Shown here in pieces: positions 48,984 to 58,703 of a stretch of 64,000 nucleotides of DNA; position 1 is the first letter of the stretch, and each line of letters begins with the position of its first letter. The notes under the pieces are model-generated. The model searched no databases. It was not told where the DNA came from and was given only the letters and a program-made list of their open reading frames with translations. The position numbers were made by a program, and so were the translations under genes. The stretch comes from Pseudomonas rhizophila (lineage in GTDB: Bacteria > Pseudomonadota > Gammaproteobacteria > Pseudomonadales > Pseudomonadaceae), in contig NZ_CP024081.1 in assembly GCF_003033885.1 (NCBI RefSeq), positions 452,232 through 516,231 on the forward strand, read 5' to 3'.

Positions 48984-49028
48984 GCAATACCTGTCGGCTG
49001 GCACCCTCGGGTACTAGTCGGTAACATC

Positions 49029-49066
49029 GGGCACGATCCTGTTTACAGGTCGTGCCCTTTGTCTTT
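49029..49066 (+). terminator. Intrinsic terminator after rplI
   Basis: GGGCACGATCCTG and CAGGTCGTGCCC form a long stem over a TTTA loop, followed by TTTGTCTTTC. Confidence 0.88.
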
Positions 49067-49119
49067 CTGCAATTGCTGATTTTCAAAACCCCCTGCGTTT
49101 CCAAAAGAATCAAGTGGCC

Positions 49120-50517
49120 ATGAACGAAATCACCGCTCCCGAGCAATACGATCTGCAAACCGCAGCCCTGAAGGTGCCTCCGCACTCCATCGAGGCCGAA
49201 CAGGCCGTGCTCGGTGGTCTGATGCTGGACAACAACGCCTGGGAACGCGTGCTCGATCAAGTATCCGACGGCGATTTCTACCGACATGACCACCGCCTGA
49301 TTTTCCGTGCCATCGCAAGATTGGCCGATCAGAACATGCCGATCGACGTGGTGACCCTGGCCGAGCAATTGGACAAGGAAGGCCAGACGTCTCAGGTTGG
49401 CGGCCTCGGTTACCTGGGTGAGTTGGCAAAAAACACGCCGTCTGTCGCCAACATCAAGGCCTATGCCCAGATCGTGCGCGAACGGGCGACCTTGCGCCAA
49501 TTGATCGGTATCAGCACCGAAATCGCGGACAGCGCCTTCAACCCGGAAGGCCGAACCGCTGCCGAGATCCTCGATGAAGCGGAACGGCAAATCTTCCAGA
49601 TCGCCGAGGCCCGGCCAAAAACCGGTGGCCCGGTGAGCGTCAACGATCTGCTGACCAAGGCCATCGACCGCATCGACACCCTGTTCAACACCGACAACGC
49701 CATCACCGGCCTGTCCACCGGCTACACCGACCTCGATGAGAAGACCAGCGGCCTGCAGCCATCGGACCTGATCATCGTCGCCGGCCGTCCGTCCATGGGT
49801 AAAACCACCTTTGCGATGAACCTGGTGGAAAACGCCGTGCTGCGCAGCGACAAGGCCGTACTGGTGTACTCCCTGGAGATGCCAGGTGAATCGCTGATCA
49901 TGCGTATGCTCTCGTCCCTGGGACGTATCGACCAGACCAAGGTCCGTTCCGGCCAACTGGAAGATGACGACTGGCCGCGCCTGACTTCGGCGGTCAACCT
50001 GCTCAACGACCGCAAGCTGTTCATCGACGATACTGCCGGTATCAGCCCTTCGGAAATGCGCGCCCGGACCCGTCGCCTGGTGCGTGAGCACGGTGATATC
50101 GCGCTGATCATGATCGACTACCTGCAGTTGATGCAGATTCCGGGCTCCAGTGGCGACAACCGGACCAACGAGATTTCCGAAATCTCCCGTTCCCTCAAGG
50201 CCCTGGCCAAGGAATTCAACTGCCCGGTGGTGGCGCTCTCTCAGTTGAACCGTTCCCTGGAACAGCGCCCCAACAAACGCCCGGTGAACTCCGACTTGCG
50301 TGAATCCGGAGCGATCGAGCAGGACGCCGACGTGATCATGTTCGTCTACCGTGACGAGGTGTACCACCCGGAGACGGAGCACAAGGGCATCGCCGAAATC
50401 ATCATCGGCAAGCAGCGTAACGGCCCGATCGGCTTCATTCGCCTGGCCTTTATCGGTAAATACACCCGATTCGAGAACCTGGCGCCGGGTAGCTACAATT
50501 TTGATGACGACGAGTAA
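49120..50517 (+). CDS. dnaB: Replicative DNA helicase DnaB
   Basis: DnaB (465 residues) is the hexameric helicase that unwinds DNA at the replication fork. The N-terminal domain binds primase (PPHSIEAEQAVLGGLMLDNN). The RecA-like C-terminal domain has Walker A VAGRPSMGKTTFAMNL, Walker B LIMIDYLQLMQ and the Q/R region SQLNRSLEQRPNKRPVNSDL. There is no intein. ATG 49120 is preferred to a GTG two codons earlier. Confidence 0.97.
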   Translation: MNEITAPEQYDLQTAALKVPPHSIEAEQAVLGGLMLDNNAWERVLDQVSDGDFYRHDHRLIFRAIARLADQNMPIDVVTLAEQLDKEGQTSQVGGLGYLGELAKNTPSVANIKAYAQIVRERATLRQLIGISTEIADSAFNPEGRTAAEILDEAERQIFQIAEARPKTGGPVSVNDLLTKAIDRIDTLFNTDNAITGLSTGYTDLDEKTSGLQPSDLIIVAGRPSMGKTTFAMNLVENAVLRSDKAVLVYSLEMPGESLIMRMLSSLGRIDQTKVRSGQLEDDDWPRLTSAVNLLNDRKLFIDDTAGISPSEMRARTRRLVREHGDIALIMIDYLQLMQIPGSSGDNRTNEISEISRSLKALAKEFNCPVVALSQLNRSLEQRPNKRPVNSDLRESGAIEQDADVIMFVYRDEVYHPETEHKGIAEIIIGKQRNGPIGFIRLAFIGKYTRFENLAPGSYNFDDDE

Positions 50518-50528
50518 CCTGTTTGGCT

Positions 50529-50662
50529 CCTGTGGGAGCGAGCCCCTTCTCCAGAAGGTTGCACTTCCCCTGTGGGAGCGAGCTTGCTCGCGATAGCGGT
50601 GTAACCGTCAGCACATGCATTGAATGTGCTGGCCCTTTCGCGAGCAAGCTCGCTCCCACATT
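50529..50662. repeat. REP cluster between dnaB and the radical SAM gene
   Basis: A partial unit (CTGTGGGAGCGAGCC at 50530) is followed by an inverted pair, TGTGGGAGCGAGCTTGCTCG (50571) and CGAGCAAGCTCGCTCCCACA (to 50660). Confidence 0.85.
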
Positions 50663-50768
50663 TGATGTGCGGTGCGCCACCGATTTCCGACCATAGCCGT
50701 CGGAATTGGTTAATTTTTGTGCTATATTCCGCGCCCGCGATTTTTCATCTTTCATACCGGTCATCGAC

Positions 50769-53069
<2,301 letters not shown>

Positions 53070-53087
53070 TCGCCAAGCCACATTGCA

Positions 53088-53119
53088 AACGCCAGCTTAA
53101 AAGCTGGCGTTTTGCTTTC
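53088..53119 (+). terminator. Intrinsic terminator after the YgiQ-type gene
   Basis: AAACGCCAGCTT and AAGCTGGCGTTT form a 12-bp stem over AA, followed by T-rich sequence. Confidence 0.88.
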
Positions 53120-53194
53120 TAGCGGCTGTGCTACTCGTTTGCTATCGTGGCGACCGCCAATGCCAGTCAGTTCCGTGCAATAAAGCCAAACACC

Positions 53195-53215
53195 GCTCTT
53201 GCTCCCTCGCCACAG
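53195..53215. repeat. Half REP unit
   Basis: TTGCTCCCTCGCCACAG is one arm of the GTGGCGAGGGAGCAAG-type REP, without its mirror. Confidence 0.5.
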
Positions 53216-53310
53216 ATGTCAGTGTTGGCCCTGGCAGAGCCCGGCTTGCCCGCAATCACGGCCACACAGGCAATAAAGTTCTCACCCTCGGATTTTCAAG
53301 GACGATTCAT

Positions 53311-54228
53311 ATGAGTACCCCTTTACCGGGTATCGGCATGGACTACAGCCCCTCCCAGTTCATGGCCCGCCAACGCATCGAAAGCCAGATCAACCTGCCG
53401 CGCCTGTTCGCGGCCATCGACGCCGATCCCAGTATCGTCGGCGCTGGCGTGGTGTACATCGATGCCGAATTCAACGTGGTGACCCTGCGCGAGTTCAAGC
53501 CGATTTGCAGTATCAAGCCCAAGCGGATCATCTTGCGCGAGGCGCAGAAGTACATTGCGCCGGCTCAGTTTGCTGATCAGGTAAAGAACAACCCGCGTGA
53601 GTCTCGTTTAGTGGGAGAGGCTGTCAATACGACGTTATCCTGCGCTGGCGCCATTCTGGGCTGGATTGTGGTTTTCAGTGGCACGATCGCAGTTCCATTT
53701 ACAGCGGGTGCAAGCCTGGTTGTCACAGCCGTGGGGGCAACCGCCGCCGCTGCCAGTACTGCGCAGTGCGTGGTTGGGAGCATGCGTACCTACAACGAAC
53801 TCAACGATCCAGCAGCTAATGATGATATGGACAGTGAGGACTGGTATCGCTACGCAATGCCAGTGTTGGATGCCGCGTCATTGCTGGGAGCCGGGGCATC
53901 CACTTTAACAACGCTCAAACTCTTGCAAGCGAGGAAGGTCTCGACTGGCAGGAGTTGGTACGAGCTTTCCAAAGGTTTGACTCGTCAGCAAAGAAAGGCA
54001 TTGACCAAAGAGTTGTTAACACTGAAGGACCCAAGCCTGACTAACAAACTATTGAAGCTTCGCCAGCGTTCGGGGACGCTTGCAAAGCGTTTCACGGCTA
54101 CCCAGATCAATCACGCGACCGTGACCCAGATTCGCGACTCTCTGGGGGCCGCCATCGGCTTAACGGGCAGTAGCTTGTCTGGGAACCTGAAGACAATTGC
54201 CGTGGGGCTGTATGAGGAAGTTGAATAA
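53311..54228 (+). CDS. Protein of unknown function with hydrophobic hairpins, putative effector
   Basis: The protein has 305 residues from ATG 53311 (after AAGGACG). Residues 1-95 look soluble (MSTPLPGIGMDYSPSQFMAR, then VVYIDAEFNVVTLREFKPIC). Residues about 105-155 form two hydrophobic segments rich in Gly and Ala (CAGAILGWIVVFSGTIAVPF and AGASLVVTAVGATAAAASTA). A third weak one follows (LDAASLLGAGASTLTTLKLL, about 190). The last 90 residues are basic and helical. From memory, similar Pseudomonas proteins are labelled NAD synthetase, but no NAD synthetase motif (SGGxDS) is present. It is followed without a gap by two small membrane proteins. A pore-forming effector with immunity partners is one reading; a membrane-associated housekeeping protein is another. 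Confidence 0.6.
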   Translation: MSTPLPGIGMDYSPSQFMARQRIESQINLPRLFAAIDADPSIVGAGVVYIDAEFNVVTLREFKPICSIKPKRIILREAQKYIAPAQFADQVKNNPRESRLVGEAVNTTLSCAGAILGWIVVFSGTIAVPFTAGASLVVTAVGATAAAASTAQCVVGSMRTYNELNDPAANDDMDSEDWYRYAMPVLDAASLLGAGASTLTTLKLLQARKVSTGRSWYELSKGLTRQQRKALTKELLTLKDPSLTNKLLKLRQRSGTLAKRFTATQINHATVTQIRDSLGAAIGLTGSSLSGNLKTIAVGLYEEVE

Positions 54229-54689
54229 TGGACCGCAAGCATTCATTGAACACTTTCCTCGCTCATTATTTTCCAACCTTCATCTGCGCTTTTTTTCTAG
54301 CCTGTTTCGCGGTTTCCGCTTCAATTTCATTAGTCTCTAGCACTTACTTTCGAGGCGATCCTGAACGGGCCAAGTATTCTTTTCTGGTTGCGTTGATCCT
54401 CTCTTTGCTCTTGGCGTTGAGCCATTTTGTCATGATCAGGGGGCGGTCATGGGGTGTTCGTGCCATCGTTGTGTTCTATCTGGCGTGTCTCTTCACGGTC
54501 CTCCCCACCTACGGCTACAAGCCGCATCCTTTTGCCTATGTGACGGGGTTGTTGTTCCCGTTGCTGGGGCTGCTATTGCTCAACAGTAAGCGCCATCGAG
54601 AGATGCGCCAGAAATTGTCGGAGTTGCGCGAGGAGCGTATGGCGATAAGGTCTGCCGTCCGTTTACAGAAGAAAAGGAAAGGACGCTAG
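54228..54689 (+). CDS. Small four-helix membrane protein, paralogue 1
   Basis: The 153-residue protein has four predicted membrane helices: about 16-37 (FICAFFLACFAVSASISLVS), 50-68 (FLVALILSLLLALSHFVMI), 77-95 and 103-118. A basic cytoplasmic tail contains LLLLNSKRHREMR. Its ATG overlaps the upstream stop (TAATG), so the two are probably translated together. The gene is more AT-rich than its surroundings. It is paralogous to the next gene: equal length, the same topology and the shared FPLLGLLLLNSKRHREMR. No known family is recognised. Confidence 0.65.
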   Translation: MDRKHSLNTFLAHYFPTFICAFFLACFAVSASISLVSSTYFRGDPERAKYSFLVALILSLLLALSHFVMIRGRSWGVRAIVVFYLACLFTVLPTYGYKPHPFAYVTGLLFPLLGLLLLNSKRHREMRQKLSELREERMAIRSAVRLQKKRKGR

Positions 54690-55151
54690 ATGGAAAACTA
54701 TCCGACTTTCATCCATTTTATGAAGCGCTACTTTCCGACCTTCATCGCAACGATATTCGTGGCGAAAATATCGTGTTTACTGGCGCTCTTTGCTCTTCTC
54801 GACAGTTTTTTTGTGCGCGCTACGTTGTCGAGCCAAGCGAAAATTTCCGCTGTATGCATTGCTATTTGTACGTTGGTTCTGGTCCATAGCAACTTTATGG
54901 TCGTGCGCGGCAGAGCGGGTTGGGTCTGGGTGTTTGTCGGGCTTTTTGTGGTCTGTCTGTTGTGTGTCTTGCCGACTATTGGTTATCGCCCGAATCGATT
55001 CGTTTATGCGGCGGGTCTGTTTTTTCCATTGCTCGGGCTGCTATTGCTCAACAGCAAACGTCACCGCGAAATGCGCAGCAAACTGGTAGAAGTCCGCCAC
55101 CAACGCGAGCTCTTCATCCAGGCCGCCAAAGCCTCCCGCTCACGGCGTTGA
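54690..55151 (+). CDS. Small four-helix membrane protein, paralogue 2
   Basis: This 153-residue paralogue starts immediately after the stop of its neighbour. Shared features are an N-terminal YFPTFI, the RGR motif before helix 3 (VVRGRAGWVWVF), LPTIGYRP, and FPLLGLLLLNSKRHREMR in the same place. Elsewhere the two diverge considerably, so the duplication is old or fast-evolving. It is AT-rich like paralogue 1. The pair would fit immunity proteins against the upstream product, but this is inference. Confidence 0.65.
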   Translation: MENYPTFIHFMKRYFPTFIATIFVAKISCLLALFALLDSFFVRATLSSQAKISAVCIAICTLVLVHSNFMVVRGRAGWVWVFVGLFVVCLLCVLPTIGYRPNRFVYAAGLFFPLLGLLLLNSKRHREMRSKLVEVRHQRELFIQAAKASRSRR

Positions 55152-55272
55152 GTCGATTCGCTACCACCGCTGCCACATTTATGTGCTTAGCTTTGCACCC
55201 GAATGCGAGCATCGCGCGCTTTTAGTGCTCTACTGCCTTGAGTAGACGAAGAAAGTGTCCGGCTTGCCTGCA

Positions 55273-55287
55273 TGGCATAAGTCTTGC
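55273..55287 (+). promoter_or_regulatory. Candidate sigma-54 promoter for the transglutaminase cluster
   Basis: TGGCATAAGTCTTGC matches the -24/-12 consensus TGGCAC-N5-TTGC at all but one core position, with exactly 10 bp between GG and GC. Transcription would start near 55299, 28 bp before the GTG start and upstream of its AGGAGG ribosome-binding site. Confidence 0.6.
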
Positions 55288-55326
55288 GCCGCTTTCGATA
55301 ACGCCCAGGCTCGCAGGAGGTACGTC

Positions 55327-58300
55327 GTGTCGATTCACGTCGCATTGCACCATGTCACGCATTACCGATACGACCGCGCTGTCGAGCTCGGTCCGCAGAT
55401 CGTTCGCCTGCGCCCGGCGGCCCACAGCCGCACGCGCATTCTTTCTTATGCGCTGAAGGTCGCGCCCGATCAGCACTTCATCAACTGGCAGCAGGATCCC
55501 CAGGGCAATTACCTGGCGCGGTTGGTGTTTCCCGAGAAAACCCGGGAGCTGCGCATTGAAGTCGATCTGCTGGCTGAAATGGCGGTGTTCAATCCGTTCG
55601 ACTTTTTCCTGGAACCCTACGCGGAAAAAATCCCGTTCACCTATGCCGCCGATGAGCGCAAGGAGTTGGCGCCTTACCTTGAAACCCTGCCGTTGACGCC
55701 GAGATTCCAAGCCTATCTGGACGGCATCGACCGCACGCCGTTGCCGGCGGTGGATTTCCTGGTGGCGCTCAACCAGCGCCTGAGCGAAGACATCAACTAC
55801 CTGATCCGTATGGAACCGGGCGTCCAGACCCCGGAGCACACCCTGGAGCATGCGTCCGGATCCTGCCGCGACTCGGCCTGGTTGCTGGTGCAGTTGTTGC
55901 GCAACCTTGGCCTGGCCGCGCGGTTCGTTTCCGGTTACCTGATCCAGTTGACCGCCGACGTGAAAAGCCTCGACGGTCCGTCCGGTACCGAGGTGGATTT
56001 CACCGACTTGCATGCCTGGTGCGAGGTCTACCTGCCCGGTGCCGGCTGGATCGGCCTGGATGCGACGTCCGGGTTGTTCGCCGGTGAAGGGCATATTCCG
56101 TTGGCCTGTAGTCCCGATCCGTCCTCGGCGGCGCCCATCAGTGGCTTGGTGGAACCGTGCGAGTGCGAATTCAGCCACGAAATGTCCGTCGAGCGGATCT
56201 GGGAAGCGCCACGGGTCACCAAGCCCTACACCGAAGAGCAGTGGCTGGCGATTCAGGCGTTGGGCCGGAAAATTGATGCCGACCTGCTGGAAGGCGATGT
56301 GCGCCTGACCATGGGGGGCGAACCGACCTTCGTCTCGATTGATGACCCGGACGGCGCCGAATGGAACACCGCCGCGCTGGGGCCGGACAAACGTCGCCTC
56401 TCCGCCGAGCTGTTCCAGCGCATGCGCAAGCATTATGCGCCCCAGGGGCTTGTGCATTTTGGCCAGGGCAAGTGGTACCCCGGTGAGCAGTTGCCGCGCT
56501 GGTCGCTCAACTGCTATTGGCGGCGTGACGGAGTGCCGATCTGGCACAACAGTGCGTTGATCGCCGACGAGCAGCAGGACTACGGCGCCGACGGCGAAAT
56601 GGCCGGGCGCTTTCTGACAAGCGTTGCCGAGCGTTTGAAAATTCCTGCGCGATTCGTGTTCCCAGCCTACGAGGACAATTTCTATTACCTCTGGCGCGAA
56701 GGTGCATTGCCATCGAACGTCACGGCCCAGGACCCCCGCCTGGAAGATGCTTTGGAGCGGGAACGGTTGCGCAAGGTCTTCAGTCAGGGCCTGGATAAAG
56801 TGATCGGGCAGGTCCTGCCGCTGGCGCGTACCGCCAAGGGCGATCAATGGCAAAGCGGTCGATGGTACCTGCGCGATAGTCACTGCCGGTTGGTACCGGG
56901 GGATTCGCCCTTGGGCTACCGCCTGCCATTGGCTTCCCAGCCCTGGGTGACAGCGGCCGAATACCCCTTCATTCATCCCACCGACCCGAACCAGGACCTG
57001 CCGGCGCTGCCCGATGCCGAACGCCTGGCCCGTCATGGTGAGCCGGCAACCGAGCAGGATCGTGCCCCGCAGATCGACGAATCCGCCGACTGGCTTACCC
57101 GCACGGCGTTTTGTGCCGAGGCTCGCGAGGGGCGTTTGTACCTGTTCATGCCGCCCCTGGAGCGGGTCGAGGATTATCTGGAACTGGTCAGCGCCATCGA
57201 AGCGACAGCCGAGGAGCTGCATTGCCCGGTACTGTTGGAAGGCTACGAGCCTCCGAGCGACCCGCGCCTGAGTAACTTTCGCATCACCCCCGATCCGGGT
57301 GTGATCGAGGTTAACGTGCAGCCGTCCGCGACCTGGGATGAACTGGTCGAGCGCACCGAGTTTCTTTACGAAGAGGCGCGACAGACCCGGCTGACCACCG
57401 AGAAATTCATGATCGACGGTCGGCACACCGGCACCGGTGGTGGCAACCATTTCGTACTGGGGGGCGCAACCCCGGCCGACTCTCCCTTTCTACGGCGCCC
57501 TGACCTGCTGCGCAGTCTCATCAGCTACTGGCATAACCACCCGTCGTTGTCCTACCTGTTTTCCGGCTTGTTCATCGGCCCGACGTCCCAGGCGCCCCGG
57601 GTGGACGAAGCGCGCAACGATGCGTTGTATGAGCTGGAAATTGCCTTCGAACAAATGCCGCAACCTGGCGAAGAGTGCCCGCCCTGGCTGGTTGATCGGC
57701 TGTTGCGCAATCTGTTGATCGACGTGACCGGCAACACCCATCGTGCCGAATTTTGCATCGACAAGCTCTATTCGCCGGACGGCGCCACCGGGCGTCTCGG
57801 TCTATTGGAGCTGCGGGCTTTTGAAATGCCGCCCCACGCCCGTATGAGCCTGGCCCAGCAGCTATTGCTGCGGGCGCTGGTGGCGCGGTTCTGGCGTGAG
57901 CCCTACCTGCCTGCGAAGCTGGCGCGGTGGGGGACCGAACTGCATGACCGCTTCCTGTTGCCGCATTTTATCGAACAGGATTTTGCCGACGTCATCAATG
58001 AACTGAACGCCGCCGGTTACCCGCTGCGGGCCGAATGGTTCGCCGCGCACCTGGAGTTTCGTTTTCCCAAGGTGGGTGATTACGCGGTCAGCGGCATCGA
58101 ACTGCAATTGCGCCAGGCCCTTGAACCCTGGCATGTACTGGGAGAAGAGGGGGCAGCGGGCGGCACCGTGCGGTATGTGGACTCTTCTCTTGAACGTTTG
58201 CAGGTCAAGCTTAGCGGCCTGGCGCCGCAACGGTATCTGCTGACCTGCAACGGTGTTCCGGTGCCGCTTCAAGCCACCGGCCGGGTCGGCGAATTTGTCG

Positions 58301-58602
58301 CCGGGGTGCGTTTTCGCGCTTGGCAACCGGCCAACTGCCTGCAGCCGACCATTGCGGTCCATGCGCCGTTGGTCTTCGATTTACTCGACACCTGGACGCA
58401 ACGTTCGGTGGGGGGGTGCCAGTATCATGTGGCCCATCCGGGGGGACGTAATTACGACAGCCTGCCGGTGAATGCCAATGAGGCGGAGAGCCGGCGAATG
58501 GCGCGTTTTTTCCGTCTCGGACACACGCCTGGGAAACTTCCGATACCTCACCTGACAGTGGACGACGAGTTTCCCCTCACGCTCGATCTGCGACGTTTTT
58601 GA
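55327..58602 (+). CDS. Transglutaminase-like/DUF2126 protein
   Basis: The 1,091-residue protein starts at a GTG after AGGAGG. Residues 1-290 are a bacterial transglutaminase N-domain plus a transglutaminase-like cysteine-protease fold: Cys in HASGSCRDSAWLLVQLLRNL, His in DFTDLHAWCEVYLPGAGW, and the following Asp in GLDATSG, a complete Cys-His-Asp triad. Residues about 330-1090 are DUF2126 (LTMGGEPTFVSIDDPDGAEW, FHIDGRHTGTGGGNH-like IDGRHTGTGGGNHFVLGG), which resembles ATP-grasp/glutamine-synthetase-type ligases. Genes of this kind cluster with ATP-grasp/alpha-E genes and are predicted to make or modify peptides; none has a firmly known substrate. Confidence 0.88.
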   Translation: MSIHVALHHVTHYRYDRAVELGPQIVRLRPAAHSRTRILSYALKVAPDQHFINWQQDPQGNYLARLVFPEKTRELRIEVDLLAEMAVFNPFDFFLEPYAEKIPFTYAADERKELAPYLETLPLTPRFQAYLDGIDRTPLPAVDFLVALNQRLSEDINYLIRMEPGVQTPEHTLEHASGSCRDSAWLLVQLLRNLGLAARFVSGYLIQLTADVKSLDGPSGTEVDFTDLHAWCEVYLPGAGWIGLDATSGLFAGEGHIPLACSPDPSSAAPISGLVEPCECEFSHEMSVERIWEAPRVTKPYTEEQWLAIQALGRKIDADLLEGDVRLTMGGEPTFVSIDDPDGAEWNTAALGPDKRRLSAELFQRMRKHYAPQGLVHFGQGKWYPGEQLPRWSLNCYWRRDGVPIWHNSALIADEQQDYGADGEMAGRFLTSVAERLKIPARFVFPAYEDNFYYLWREGALPSNVTAQDPRLEDALERERLRKVFSQGLDKVIGQVLPLARTAKGDQWQSGRWYLRDSHCRLVPGDSPLGYRLPLASQPWVTAAEYPFIHPTDPNQDLPALPDAERLARHGEPATEQDRAPQIDESADWLTRTAFCAEAREGRLYLFMPPLERVEDYLELVSAIEATAEELHCPVLLEGYEPPSDPRLSNFRITPDPGVIEVNVQPSATWDELVERTEFLYEEARQTRLTTEKFMIDGRHTGTGGGNHFVLGGATPADSPFLRRPDLLRSLISYWHNHPSLSYLFSGLFIGPTSQAPRVDEARNDALYELEIAFEQMPQPGEECPPWLVDRLLRNLLIDVTGNTHRAEFCIDKLYSPDGATGRLGLLELRAFEMPPHARMSLAQQLLLRALVARFWREPYLPAKLARWGTELHDRFLLPHFIEQDFADVINELNAAGYPLRAEWFAAHLEFRFPKVGDYAVSGIELQLRQALEPWHVLGEEGAAGGTVRYVDSSLERLQVKLSGLAPQRYLLTCNGVPVPLQATGRVGEFVAGVRFRAWQPANCLQPTIAVHAPLVFDLLDTWTQRSVGGCQYHVAHPGGRNYDSLPVNANEAESRRMARFFRLGHTPGKLPIPHLTVDDEFPLTLDLRRF

Positions 58603-58624
58603 GAGCGCTCCCTAAGTCGTACAC

Positions 58625-58655
58625 GACACCCGGATATTTCAACTATCCGGGTGTC
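58625..58655. terminator. Strong hairpin between cluster genes
   Basis: GACACCCGGATA and TATCCGGGTGTC form a perfect 12-bp stem over a 7-nt loop. No T run follows, so it may partly attenuate transcription or protect mRNA ends rather than terminate fully. Confidence 0.5.
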
Positions 58656-58703
58656 ATGCGCTTGCGCTAGTCTCACGTTTCATTGCTGCCTGCCGAGCTT
58701 TCC

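Noticed and set aside
53128..53310. N-terminal extension of the 305-residue protein by 61 codons
   Set aside because: It crosses a half REP unit and has no conserved start; ATG 53311 has a good ribosome-binding site.
53311..54228. NAD synthetase as the function of this gene
   Set aside because: No SGGxDS ATP-pyrophosphatase loop or other NadE motif is present, and the sequence has hydrophobic hairpins instead.
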